A stretch of 64,000 bases of DNA from assembly GCA_963702105.1 (NCBI GenBank), contig OY969712.1, positions 4,712,001 through 4,776,000 of the forward strand. Direction: 5' to 3'. Shown here piece after piece: positions 28,749-37,505 of this stretch. This stretch comes from ZC4RG20 sp963702105. GTDB taxonomy: Bacteria; Pseudomonadota; Gammaproteobacteria; Steroidobacterales; Rariloculaceae. The position numbers were made by a program, and so were the translations under genes. The notes under the pieces are model-generated. The model saw nothing but the letters and a program-made list of their open reading frames with translations. It ran no database searches and was not told where the DNA came from. How positions within the stretch are numbered: the first letter of the stretch is position 1; each line of letters opens with the position of its first letter.

Positions 28749-29002
28749 TCGCTGACAATTCTTGCCATTGGTTGCGGATAGGAAGAACAATAGCGGCCGA
28801 TACTATCTCAGCTATCATCAGTCCAGCCAGGACCAACTTCGGCGTCGTCAACGGCACCCGGGACCGCGGCATGGACAAGCAGCCGATGCCCACGATCTTT
28901 TTGCCGTACCGCTACGGCGTGATCGCCTACTCCGTCTCCCGTCGAACAGCGGAGGTCGGTGTACAGATGGCGCTGTAGTCTTCGTCATAGCGCCTCGTTC
29001 CC

Positions 29003-29941
29003 CTATTCGGCCCAACGCAGGACCAGTGGATCCAGCGTTCTGGCGATATTGAGCAGTCCCGCGCGCTGGCGCGGGTGAACGGGCTGTACGGGCAGCCTGA
29101 CCGCATCGGAGCGGATCACGCCGCCTTCCTTCATGAGGATCTTCGCCGTCGCGAATCCGCACTGGCGGTTTTCGTAGTTGATGAGCGGCAGCCAACGCGC
29201 ATAGGCGGCGGCCGCTTCCTCGCGGCCACCGGCCGCAAATGCATCGTAGATCTCGCGGATGCCGTCGGGATAACCGCCGCCCGTCATCGTGCCGTTGGCG
29301 CCCGCCTCGAGATCGGCCATGAGCGTGATGCCTTCCTCGCCGTCCCAGGGGCCCTCGATCCGGTCGCCGCCCAGCGCGATCAGCGCGGCCAGTTTGTTCG
29401 CGACGGGCGGCACCTCGAGCTTGAAGTAGCGGACGTTCGCGGTCTCCCGGGCGATACGCGCGAGCAGTTCGGCCGACAAAGGCGTGCCGGCAACCGGCGC
29501 GTCCTGAATCATGATCGGGATCGAAACCGCGGCGGAGACGTTGCTGAAGAACTCCGCAATCGCCGGCTCGGGCACGCGCAGGGTAGCGCCATGATAGGGC
29601 GGCATGATCATGACGAGCGCCGCGCCCGCGGCCTGTGCCCGGCGGCAGCGCTCGACGCACACGCGCGTGCTGAAGTGCGTCGTGGTCACGATGATCGGCA
29701 CGCGGCCGCCGACATGATCGAGCACGAGGTGCATGACGCGCTCGCGCTCGTCGTCGGTCAACGAAAACTGCTCGGAGAAGTTCGCGAGGATGCAGATGCC
29801 GTGCGATCCGGCGTCGATCAGGAAATCGATACAGCGGCGCTGCCCCTCGGGATCGAGCGCGCCGTCGGCGTCGAAGATGGTCGGCGCGACAGGGAAGACG
29901 CCCCGATACGGAAGCGCGCGTTCCGGGTCCGAATCCGCCAT
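29003..29941 (-). CDS. DapA-family 2-keto-3-deoxy-L-arabonate dehydratase
   Basis: This 312-residue class I aldolase-fold protein starts after TAGGAGGC. The Schiff-base lysine is Lys174 in RYFKLEVPP. The position of the usual DapA tyrosine reads IPIMIQDAPVAGT, the wording I associate with L-2-keto-3-deoxyarabonate dehydratases, not dihydrodipicolinate synthase. Predicted reaction: L-KDA to 2-oxoglutarate semialdehyde plus water. It is the third gene after 2-oxoglutarate-semialdehyde dehydrogenase and an MFS transporter, all leftward, which gives strong context. A FAH-fold enzyme for the same step lies at 41439-42584. Confidence 0.85.
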   Translation of the reverse strand: MADSDPERALPYRGVFPVAPTIFDADGALDPEGQRRCIDFLIDAGSHGICILANFSEQFSLTDDERERVMHLVLDHVGGRVPIIVTTTHFSTRVCVERCRRAQAAGAALVMIMPPYHGATLRVPEPAIAEFFSNVSAAVSIPIMIQDAPVAGTPLSAELLARIARETANVRYFKLEVPPVANKLAALIALGGDRIEGPWDGEEGITLMADLEAGANGTMTGGGYPDGIREIYDAFAAGGREEAAAAYARWLPLINYENRQCGFATAKILMKEGGVIRSDAVRLPVQPVHPRQRAGLLNIARTLDPLVLRWAE

Positions 29942-30175
29942 GGTGCGCCTCCTATTGGTTATCGCGGCCGACGGGCGCGCCGCTGCGCCCGACCAGGAAA
30001 TCGAAATCCACGCACCGGTCCGCCTGCAGTAAGTGCTCGACGATATACGGCGGCGCCGGAGGATTCAATTGTCCTCACCTTCGCTTCGACAGCACGCGTC
30101 GCCGCCGTCACTTCATCGAGGATCACTGGGCGATGTGCCCAGCTCTGACGAGGGCCGGCAGCGGGGCTCTCGGGC

Positions 30176-31579
30176 CTACTGAGCGGAAGCGGACTCGATG
30201 GCCGCCGCAACACCGAAGTGCTTGCAAGTCGCAGCGATCAGGCCGCCGGCAATCATCATAGCCCCCCCGAGGATGACGATCCCCGCCGAGGGGCTGCCGA
30301 ATACATCGGTCAAGGCACCCAGCAGATAGGGGCCGAAGAAGCCGCCGAGATTCCCGATAGAGTTGATGATGGCCAAGCCCGCTGCCACGCCTAATCCCAT
30401 TAGAACCGACCCTGGAAAGCTCCAGAACAGGGCGGAGGAGACGAGGCCGCCCGCGCTGGCGAGCGTGATGAATGTGACGGTCAGCAACGTGCTGCTGGGC
30501 AAGACCGCACTGAGCGCAAGGCTTGCACCGCCGATGAGGGCGGCAGCCGTCGCGTGCCAACGTTTCTCGTTTCGGCGCTCCGCGTGGCGGGTGCCGAGCA
30601 GCGCGATGATCGCCGCGACGAGATAGGACGCCGCCGTGATGAGGCCGATGTTGAACACGGACTTCACGCCGCTGTTCTCGATGATCGTAGGAAGCCAGAA
30701 GTTGATGCCGTACACGCCCATTACGATCAGCAGAAAAATGCCGGTGAACAGCCATAGCTCCCGTACTGCCAGCAGAGCACGCAGCGGAAGATCGCGTTTG
30801 GTCTTCGCGTCTTGGTCGAGACGGTCGTTCAACAACGCCTTCTCGTGGCCCGCAAGCCAGGGCGCGTCGTCGATCTTGTCCTTGAGATAGAACATGATCG
30901 ATACGCTGAACAGCAGCGCCGGCGCCGCTTCGATCAGGTAGAGCCATTGCCAGTCGTAAAGGCCGCCCAGCCCATTGAACCTATCCATGATTCCGCCCGA
31001 AATCGGCCCGCCCACGACGTAGGACAGGGGCTGTGCGGTCAGCAGCAGGGCGACTGCGCGGCTCTGCCTGTGTGCCGGGTACCAGTAATTCAGATATAGA
31101 ATCACGCCGGGGTAGAAACCGGCCTCGGCGGCGCCGAGCAGAAATCGCAGGCCGTAGAACACCTTGTCGACGCCGAGGCCGGTCATATGGGCGAAGGGTT
31201 CGGTGAATGCCATGGCCCCCGATATGACGCCCCAGGTCACCATGATGCGGGCCATCCAGGTGCGCGCGCCGACGCGGTGCAGAATCAGGTTGCTCGGCAC
31301 TTCGAAGAGGAAATAGCCGATGAAAAACACGCCGGCACCGAAGCCATAGGCCGTTTCCGAAAGGTTCAGATCGGAAAGCATGTGCAGCTTCGCGAAGCCG
31401 ACGTTCACGCGGTCCAGATAGGCGATGAGGTAGCACGCGCCGAGAAACGGTAGAAGGCGCCAGGTAACCTTTTTGTAGAGGCGCTCTTCGGTCTCTAACG
31501 CGTTGTTCGCATCCGTGTAAGCAACGTGATCGCTGTGAGCGTCTCTGACCTTGGTAATGCTCTGATCCGTCACCCGCAC
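30176..31579 (-). CDS. MFS transporter, anion:cation symporter (sugar-acid type)
   Basis: This 467-residue protein has 12 TM segments and the ACS-family signature near TM1-2 (LLPFLGACYLIAYLDRVNVGFAKL), plus RFLLGAAEAGFYPGVILYL in TM4. ACS carriers move organic anions such as tartrate, hexuronates and aldonates with protons. Its place between the semialdehyde dehydrogenase and the KDA dehydratase suggests uptake of a pentonate such as arabonate or a related sugar acid. GTG 31579 is the likely start, with AAAAGG upstream. The gap to the DapA-like gene downstream is 234 bp, with nothing recognised in it. Confidence 0.92.
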   Translation of the reverse strand: MRVTDQSITKVRDAHSDHVAYTDANNALETEERLYKKVTWRLLPFLGACYLIAYLDRVNVGFAKLHMLSDLNLSETAYGFGAGVFFIGYFLFEVPSNLILHRVGARTWMARIMVTWGVISGAMAFTEPFAHMTGLGVDKVFYGLRFLLGAAEAGFYPGVILYLNYWYPAHRQSRAVALLLTAQPLSYVVGGPISGGIMDRFNGLGGLYDWQWLYLIEAAPALLFSVSIMFYLKDKIDDAPWLAGHEKALLNDRLDQDAKTKRDLPLRALLAVRELWLFTGIFLLIVMGVYGINFWLPTIIENSGVKSVFNIGLITAASYLVAAIIALLGTRHAERRNEKRWHATAAALIGGASLALSAVLPSSTLLTVTFITLASAGGLVSSALFWSFPGSVLMGLGVAAGLAIINSIGNLGGFFGPYLLGALTDVFGSPSAGIVILGGAMMIAGGLIAATCKHFGVAAAIESASAQ

Positions 31580-31665
31580 GGCCTTTTCTGTTGATCGTTC
31601 TTATGGAGTCGTGGCGATCGAGACCATCGCCCGCAGCGAACGCGTGGCGTTTGCACGGTCACGAT

Positions 31666-33216
31666 TCATTGGCCGCTATCTCGAAGAATGTCAGGCAGGA
31701 GAGCCTGAGGCAGGTCCTGATAACAGACCGGCCGCAGGAAACGTTCGATGGCCAGCGTGCCGACGGACGTGCTGCGGCCGTCCGAAGTCGCGGGGAAAGG
31801 CCCCCCGTGCACCATGGCGTGGGCCACTTCGACCCCGGTGGGCCAGCCGTTGGCCAGGATGCGCCCCGCGCGCCGCTCCAGAATCGGCAGGAGTCTTTTC
31901 GCCAGCGGCAGGTCGCCATCCTCCATGTGCAGCGTGGCCGTCAACTGGCCTTCCAGAGCCTCGAGGATCGAGCAAAGTTGCTCTTCGTCTTCACAGCGGA
32001 TGATCAGCGAACTAGGCCCGAAGACTTCATGGGTGAGCGTGGGATCGCTGAGAATGTCAGCGGCCTTTACGGCGAACAGATAGGTCTCGGCTGAATTGGG
32101 CCCCGTGGCCGCCGGTCCGTGGGCCAGCAGATCTGCCTTTGTCTCACGGCGCAAACGGTCCACCCCGCTTTTGTAGGCCGCGTGTATGCCGCTCGTTAGC
32201 ATCGTGCTGGCGGGCCTTGACCCCAGCCCCTCGCAGGCAGCGGCTATGAAACGGTTGAGCCCGGTGCCCTCGAGCGCGATCACGAGACCCGGATTGGTAC
32301 AGAACTGCCCGACGCCCATCGTGAGCGAATTGAGGAAGCCGTCGGCGACGGCCTCGGCCCGGGCCGTGAGCGCTCCCGGCAGCAGCACGATCGGATTGAC
32401 GCTGCTCATTTCGGCATAGACCGGGATAGGCTCGTCACGTCGGGCTGCGATTTCCATCAATGCAAGGCCGCCCTTGCGGGACCCCGTGAAGCCTACCGCC
32501 TTGATGCGCGGATCGGCCACGAGCGTCGCACCGAGTTCGTTGGAGGGCCCGGCCAGCATCGAAAACACGCCTTCCGGTAATTCGCAGGCCTTCACAGCCC
32601 CCGCGAGCGCGCCCGCCACCATCTCGCTGGTACCGGGATGCGCCGGATGCGCCTTCGCAACCACAGGACAGCCCGCCGCCAAGGCCGCTGCCGTATCGCC
32701 GCCGGCGACGGAAAAGGCCAGCGGGAAGTTGCTCGCGCCGAAGACCGCCACGGGCCCCAGAGGAATCTTTCTGAGCCTCAGATCCGGCCTCGGTAAGGGT
32801 TTGCGATCCGGGAGCGCGGGATCGATGCGGACGCCTTGCCAACGATTGTCGAGCACTTCCTGCGCGAAGAGCCGAAGCTGGTTGCAGGTCCGCGCAAGCT
32901 CGCCGCCGAGCCGCGCCTGAGGCAAACCGGTCTCGGCTTCCGCGCGTTCGGTCAGCAAGGTGCCGAGCCCGGCAATCTTGTCTGCCGCAGTCTCGAGAAA
33001 GGCGGCGCGGGTTTCGGGATCGGTCGCGCGGTAGGGGCCGAACGCTTCCGCCGCGAGCTCGCACGCTCGGCGGACGTCCGCCGGCCCGGACACGCTGAAG
33101 GCCGGCGTCAGAGCCTTATCCCGCTTTGGATCGACGGCGTGAAAGGTCTCGTTCGACCCGACGCGGCGGAAACCGATAAAGAACTCGCCTGTCAGGGCGA
33201 GCTTATTTTCCGGCAT
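31666..33216 (-). CDS. 2-oxoglutarate-semialdehyde (2,5-dioxopentanoate) dehydrogenase, NADP-type
   Basis: This 516-residue aldehyde dehydrogenase has catalytic Cys306 in GVGQFCTNPG, general-base Glu269 in VYAEMSSVNP, and the cofactor loop GFTGSRKGG near 242-250. The N-terminal wording (GEFFIGFRRVGSNETFHAVDP) is that of the ALDH group acting on 2-oxoglutarate semialdehyde in pentose and glucarate degradation. It forms 2-oxoglutarate, the end product of the non-phosphorylating pentose route. It is first in a leftward operon with the MFS and DapA-type genes. An operator-like motif at 33272-33285 lies about 60 bp upstream. Confidence 0.92.
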   Translation of the reverse strand: MPENKLALTGEFFIGFRRVGSNETFHAVDPKRDKALTPAFSVSGPADVRRACELAAEAFGPYRATDPETRAAFLETAADKIAGLGTLLTERAEAETGLPQARLGGELARTCNQLRLFAQEVLDNRWQGVRIDPALPDRKPLPRPDLRLRKIPLGPVAVFGASNFPLAFSVAGGDTAAALAAGCPVVAKAHPAHPGTSEMVAGALAGAVKACELPEGVFSMLAGPSNELGATLVADPRIKAVGFTGSRKGGLALMEIAARRDEPIPVYAEMSSVNPIVLLPGALTARAEAVADGFLNSLTMGVGQFCTNPGLVIALEGTGLNRFIAAACEGLGSRPASTMLTSGIHAAYKSGVDRLRRETKADLLAHGPAATGPNSAETYLFAVKAADILSDPTLTHEVFGPSSLIIRCEDEEQLCSILEALEGQLTATLHMEDGDLPLAKRLLPILERRAGRILANGWPTGVEVAHAMVHGGPFPATSDGRSTSVGTLAIERFLRPVCYQDLPQALLPDILRDSGQ

Positions 33217-33271
33217 GAAGGAGGCTCTCCGGATTGAGACGTCTCGAAGGGCTAAAGCCCGCGCAGCAGTG

Positions 33272-33285
33272 AATTACTCCTACAT
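33272..33285 (-). promoter_or_regulatory. operator-like motif ATGTAGGAGTAATT upstream of the semialdehyde dehydrogenase operon
   Basis: One of six copies of a sequence close to TTGTATGAGTAATT in this locus. It directly follows a possible -10 (TTTTAT) that lies 17 bases after TTGATC, so a bound repressor would cover the promoter. The FadR-type regulator at 34826-35572 is the likely ligand-responsive protein. Confidence 0.55.
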
Positions 33286-33410
33286 AAAAGCACCGACGCG
33301 TCCTGCGATCAAGGCTCAATCCCCGGAAGCCGTCTCTACCAAAGAGGCGATTTGATTGCAAGCGTGCTGCCATACCCTTGCTTGCGGCCCGAGCCTTGGC
33401 TAGAAGTCGG

Positions 33411-33424
33411 TTGTATGAGTTAAT
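33411..33424 (+). promoter_or_regulatory. operator-like motif TTGTATGAGTTAAT upstream of the FucP-like symporter
   Basis: Second motif copy in the same divergent region, read rightward, about 80 bp before the symporter start. It has one extra T relative to the consensus. The two copies in one intergenic region suggest that both operons are controlled together. Confidence 0.5.
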
Positions 33425-33502
33425 TGCAGCGGCGAGCGTCGCGCGTATTGCCCGCCGGTCAAGTGGGCCTTCATACCGGCGCCGCTCTCAGGGGGGAATC
33501 GC

Positions 33503-34825
33503 ATGGTCACTAGCGGCGAAACCAATCCGCCGGGAACGCTCGCTCGCGGGCACGCGAACATTCGTTACGGTCTCGCGCTCAGCATTCTGGCGACCGTGTT
33601 CTTCATGTGGGGATTCGCCACGGTGCTGAACGACATTCTCGTTCCGCATCTGAAGGCCGTTTTCGAACTGAACTACGCGAAGTCTCTGCTCATTCAGTTC
33701 GTGTTTTATCTCGCCTATCTGCTGATGTCCCTGCCGTCGGCGAAGCTTTTGGAACGCATCGGCTATAAGCCCTCGATCATCGTGGGGCTCCTGGGCATGG
33801 CGCTCGGCGCGTTCATGTTCGTGCCGGCTGCCGTATTCGTGTCCTACGGCATCTTCCTCGCTGCGCTCTTCGTGCTCGGGACGGCAATCGCGCTTCTACA
33901 GGTTGCGGCCAATCCTTATGTTGCCGTGATCGGTCCGCCGGAGACGGCATCGAGCCGGCTCAATCTCGTGCAGGCGCTGAATTCCGCCGGCACCATGGTC
34001 GCGCCCGTCTTCGGCGGCCTGTTGATCCTGGGCCGCAGCGCATCCGGCACTGCGAGCGACGAGGCCTCGGCAGGCCTGAGCCTGGCCCAACGCATCGCCG
34101 ATGCCCAAGCCGTGCGCTTGCCCTATGTTCTGATTGCCGTAGTCCTGATCGTGCTGGCCCTGGTCGTCTGGCGCACGAAGCTGCCGGCACTGGGCGAGGC
34201 GACCCGGCGCGCCGCCCGTGAGGAACGCAAGAAGCACTCTCTCTGGCGCCACCGCAATCTCGTCCTCGGCGTTCCCGCGATCTTCATCTATCTCATCGCA
34301 GAAATCGGTGTCGGCTCCACGCTTGTCAACTTTATTTCGCTGCCCCATATCGGCGCGATGACTCATGAACGTGCGGCGGATTATCTGGTGCTGTTCTGGG
34401 GCGGTGCGATGGTGGGCCGTTTTCTCGGCGCCGGGATCATGCGCTTCGTGAGCGGCGAGCATTTGCTGGCCTTTGTCAGCATTTGCGCGCTGGTGTTCAG
34501 TGTCACCGGCGTGATGACGGACGGGCACGTCGCGATGTGGTGCCTGATCTCGCTCGGCCTATTCCACTCGATCATGTTCCCGACCATCTTCACGCTCGGC
34601 ATCCGGGGCCTCGGCCCGCTGACCGAAGAAGGTTCGGGTCTGCTGATCATGGCGATCGCCGGCGGCGCGCTTTCGGCGCTGCAGGGCGTGATTGCGGACC
34701 ATTTCGGGCTGCAGTTCTCGTATTTGCTGCCGGCCGCGTGCTACGTCTATGTATTGTTCTATGCGGTATGGGGCTGCCGTCCGACGGAGGCCTTGCCGGC
34801 CGAGCAGCTCGCCGAGGCCGAGTGA
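33503..34825 (+). CDS. FucP-family sugar:proton symporter
   Basis: This 440-residue MFS protein has 12 TM segments. The start at 33503 follows AGGGGGG. TM1 (LSILATVFFMWGFATVLNDILVPHLKAVF) and VAANPYVAVIGPPETASSRLNLVQALNSAGTM-type wording (about residues 132-165) identify the L-fucose permease/glucose-galactose porter group. In a locus for arabinose breakdown it is the best candidate for L-arabinose uptake across the inner membrane. Its stop codon abuts that of the convergent regulator gene: the two TGA codons form TGATCA at 34823-34828, with no space for separate terminators. Confidence 0.93.
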   Translation: MVTSGETNPPGTLARGHANIRYGLALSILATVFFMWGFATVLNDILVPHLKAVFELNYAKSLLIQFVFYLAYLLMSLPSAKLLERIGYKPSIIVGLLGMALGAFMFVPAAVFVSYGIFLAALFVLGTAIALLQVAANPYVAVIGPPETASSRLNLVQALNSAGTMVAPVFGGLLILGRSASGTASDEASAGLSLAQRIADAQAVRLPYVLIAVVLIVLALVVWRTKLPALGEATRRAAREERKKHSLWRHRNLVLGVPAIFIYLIAEIGVGSTLVNFISLPHIGAMTHERAADYLVLFWGGAMVGRFLGAGIMRFVSGEHLLAFVSICALVFSVTGVMTDGHVAMWCLISLGLFHSIMFPTIFTLGIRGLGPLTEEGSGLLIMAIAGGALSALQGVIADHFGLQFSYLLPAACYVYVLFYAVWGCRPTEALPAEQLAEAE

Positions 34826-35572
34826 TCAGCGCGCCTTGACCTTCTTCACTTTCTTCGGGGAGCTCCGCGCGTTCATCGTATCGGCAAGGGCCAGATCCAC
34901 CAGATTCGACATCGCCGCATAGGCAGCATTGGCGTTCGAGGCCGCGATGGCGTCGAACACCTTGCGGTGATCCGGAATCGGATCGCGCGGCAGCGGACTT
35001 TCCCGCTGCTTGAAGATCGTCGTCCAGGAAATCGCCGCGCCTACGCCGCTCGTGAGCGAGACGAGAAACACATTGCCCGTGGCGCGCAGGATTGCCGCGT
35101 GAAAGGCGAGATCGGCATCGCGGCCCGAAGGCGTGGCAAGCGTATCGGACGCCATCGTTGCCAGGGTGTCCTCCATCTCGGCCAGATTCTTGTCGGTGCG
35201 GCGTTGGGCGGCGAGCGCCGCGGCCTCCGGCTCGATCATGCGGCGGAGCTCGAACAGATTATTGAGGAATGCCTCATCCGGCTCGAACTCGAACACCCAC
35301 GAGAGGACGTCCGGGTCGAGCAGATGCCAGGTCGACTGCGGGCTGACCCGTGTCCCGACCTTGGGCCGCGACACGACGAGTCCCTTGGCGGCCAGAATGC
35401 GCACGGCCTCGCGATAGACGGTGCGAGAGACATGGAGGGTCTCGCTCGCGGAGATTTCCCCCTCGAGTAATTGCCCGGGCTCGTATTTACCCGAGATGAT
35501 CCCGACGCCGATATTCCTGGCTATTTCGCCGTGGAGACGAAGCCGCTTCTTGGTATTGGAGTTGCGCGGCAT
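34826..35572 (-). CDS. FadR-subfamily GntR transcriptional regulator
   Basis: The 248-residue product starts at ATG 35572 after GGAGGC. Residues about 8-75 are the winged helix (GEIARNIGVGIISGKYEPGQ; SETLHVSRTVYREAVRILAA), followed by an all-helical FCD effector domain with candidate metal residues in DADLAFHAAILRATGN and a later IPDHRKVFDAIAA. FCD regulators bind sugar acids or keto acids; here arabonate or 2-keto-3-deoxyarabonate is a reasonable guess. It is 35 bp downstream of the arabonate dehydratase gene in the same operon. It is the presumed binder of the six TTGTATGAGTAATT-like sites. Confidence 0.9.
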   Translation of the reverse strand: MPRNSNTKKRLRLHGEIARNIGVGIISGKYEPGQLLEGEISASETLHVSRTVYREAVRILAAKGLVVSRPKVGTRVSPQSTWHLLDPDVLSWVFEFEPDEAFLNNLFELRRMIEPEAAALAAQRRTDKNLAEMEDTLATMASDTLATPSGRDADLAFHAAILRATGNVFLVSLTSGVGAAISWTTIFKQRESPLPRDPIPDHRKVFDAIAASNANAAYAAMSNLVDLALADTMNARSSPKKVKKVKAR

Positions 35573-35607
35573 GGAATGCCTCCGGTCACGATCGGCGGCG
35601 CCGCGAC

Positions 35608-37425
35608 TCAGTGGTTGTCGCGCGGCGGCCCGGACGTGCGCGCGACGTCCTGATACTTCACGGCCATTTCGAGCACCATGCCGTCGCCCATCTGTCCGAC
35701 GAGCCCGCGCTGGATCTCCTGCCATGGCGTTTGTGAAGCCGGGTAGGGGTAGCCGCCGCGCGCCTCGAGATCGGCGCGCCGCTGCGCGAGTTCCTGATCC
35801 GAGATGAGAATATTCGCCGTACCACGCCGGAGGTCGACGCGCACCTCGTCGCCGTTCTGCACGAGCGCGAGACCGCCGCCCGCTGCCGCCTCCGGCGAGG
35901 CGTTGAGGATCGAGGGTGACGCGGACGTCCCGGATTGCCGTCCGTCGCCGACGCAGGGCAGCGCCGTGATGCCGCGTTTGATGAGCGCCGCAGGCGGCTG
36001 CATGTTGACGACCTCGGCGCCGCCCGGATAGCCGATCGGTCCGGCGCCCCGGATGAAGAGGATGCAGTGCTCATCGATATCGAGCGCCGGATCCTCGATA
36101 CGGGCGTGATAATCCTCCGGCCCATCGAACACGATGGCGCGTCCTTCGAACGCCTCGGGATCCCTCGGGTTGGAGAGAAAGCGCTCGCGGAACTCCTCGC
36201 TGATCACACTCGTTTTCATGATGGCGTTATCGAAAAGGTTTCCGCTCAACACGATGAAGCCGGCGTCCGGCCGCAGCGGATCATCGAATGGGCGGATCAC
36301 CTCCGTGTCGATGATCTCGCGCCCGCGGCAGTTCTCGCCGAGCGTCCTGCCGTTCACGGTCTTGGCGCCTTCCGCGATGAGCTCGTGCTTCATGAGCTCG
36401 TTCACGACGGCAGGCACGCCGCCCGCATGATGGTAGTCCTCCCCGAGATACTCTCCGGCGGGCTGCAGATTCACGAGCAGCGGGACCTTGCGACCATAGG
36501 TCTGCCAGTCTTCGAGCGGCAGGTCGATGCCGACGTGGCGCGCGATCGCCGTGATATGGATCGGCGCGTTGGTTGAGCCCCCGATGGCGGAATTGACAAC
36601 GATCGCATTGCGGAAGGCATCGGGCGTGAGAATGTCGGAGGGCTTCAGGTCTTCCGCCACCATCTCGACGACGCGCTTGCCGGTGCGATAGGCCATTTGC
36701 TGGCGCTCGCGGTAGGGCGCGGGGATCGAGGCCGAGCCCGGCAGCTGCATGCCGAGCACCTCGGCAAGCGAATTCATCGTCGTCGCCGTACCCATCGTGT
36801 TGCAGTAGCCGGTCGAAGGGGCGGAGCTCGCGACCAGCTCGATGAACTCGGCATAGTCGAGCTTGCCTGCGGCCATCATCTGGCGCGCCTTCCACACGAT
36901 GGTGCCGGAACCGGTGCGCTCGCCGCGATGCCAACCATTCAGCATCGGGCCGACCGAAAGCGCAATCGCCGGAATGTTCACGGTGGCCGCCGCCATGAGA
37001 CAGGCCGGCGTGGTCTTATCGCAGCCGATGGTCAGGACGACGCCGTCGAGCGGGTAGCCGTAGATCAGTTCGACGAGACCGAGATAGGCGAGGTTGCGAT
37101 CGAGACTCGCGGTCGGCCGTTTGCCCGTTTCCTGAATCGGGTGAACCGGAAATTCGATGGCGATGCCGCCGGCCTCACGGATGCCTTCACGGATGCGATC
37201 CGCGAGCACGATATGGTGACGGTTGCAGGGCGAGAGATCCGAGCCGGTCTGGGCAATGCCGATGATCGGCTTGCCCGACTGCAGCTCCTCCCGGGTCAGG
37301 CCGAAATTCAAATAGCGCTCCAGGTAGAGCGCCGTCATCGACGGATTGTCCGGGTTGTCGAACCAGGCCCGCGATCGCAACCGGCGCGGGGCGGACAATG
37401 AACCGTCATCGCGATGCTCAGCCAT
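35608..37425 (-). CDS. IlvD/Edd-family L-arabonate dehydratase
   Basis: This 605-residue protein carries the three iron-sulfur cysteines of the family: Cys67 (LSPCNRHH), Cys135 (IGCDKTTPAC) and Cys208 (TGYCNTMGTA). The C-terminal metal/substrate loop (CVGDGRQSGTSASPSILNAS) is the pentonate-dehydratase version. It should convert L-arabonate (or D-xylonate) to the 2-keto-3-deoxy acid. It is transcribed leftward, divergent from the arabinose dehydrogenase gene, and shares an operon with the FadR-type regulator. ATG 37425 is preceded by TAAGGC. Of the sugar-acid dehydratases in the family, arabonate is favoured by the neighbouring arabinofuranosidase. Confidence 0.88.
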   Translation of the reverse strand: MAEHRDDGSLSAPRRLRSRAWFDNPDNPSMTALYLERYLNFGLTREELQSGKPIIGIAQTGSDLSPCNRHHIVLADRIREGIREAGGIAIEFPVHPIQETGKRPTASLDRNLAYLGLVELIYGYPLDGVVLTIGCDKTTPACLMAAATVNIPAIALSVGPMLNGWHRGERTGSGTIVWKARQMMAAGKLDYAEFIELVASSAPSTGYCNTMGTATTMNSLAEVLGMQLPGSASIPAPYRERQQMAYRTGKRVVEMVAEDLKPSDILTPDAFRNAIVVNSAIGGSTNAPIHITAIARHVGIDLPLEDWQTYGRKVPLLVNLQPAGEYLGEDYHHAGGVPAVVNELMKHELIAEGAKTVNGRTLGENCRGREIIDTEVIRPFDDPLRPDAGFIVLSGNLFDNAIMKTSVISEEFRERFLSNPRDPEAFEGRAIVFDGPEDYHARIEDPALDIDEHCILFIRGAGPIGYPGGAEVVNMQPPAALIKRGITALPCVGDGRQSGTSASPSILNASPEAAAGGGLALVQNGDEVRVDLRRGTANILISDQELAQRRADLEARGGYPYPASQTPWQEIQRGLVGQMGDGMVLEMAVKYQDVARTSGPPRDNH

Positions 37426-37456
37426 TCTTTTGCCTTAACCTTGGCCCTGAAAGTCT

Positions 37457-37485
37457 TTGACAGCTTTCGCCGCCGATGTCAATTT
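37457..37485 (+). promoter_or_regulatory. candidate promoter of the arabinose dehydrogenase operon
   Basis: TTGACA at 37457-37462 is a perfect -35. Seventeen bases later CAATTT is a poor -10, overlapping an operator-like motif. A strong -35 with a weak -10 suits a regulated promoter. Confidence 0.4.
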
Positions 37486-37497
37486 GTACTAGAAATG
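37484..37497 (+). promoter_or_regulatory. operator-like motif TTGTACTAGAAATG between the divergent dehydratase and dehydrogenase operons
   Basis: This copy matches the consensus TTGTATGAGTAATG at 11 of 14 positions and is the weakest of the six. It sits just before the dehydrogenase start and within 60 bp of the dehydratase start, so it could control both. Confidence 0.4.
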
Positions 37498-37505
37498 TTC
37501 AAAAA

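Noticed and set aside
28642..28893. An 83-codon leftward frame with a hydrophobic stretch, directly upstream of the broken G8 gene
   Set aside because: It runs through the promoter-like and leader region conserved in the intact G8 copy, where no matching frame exists, so it is probably not a gene.
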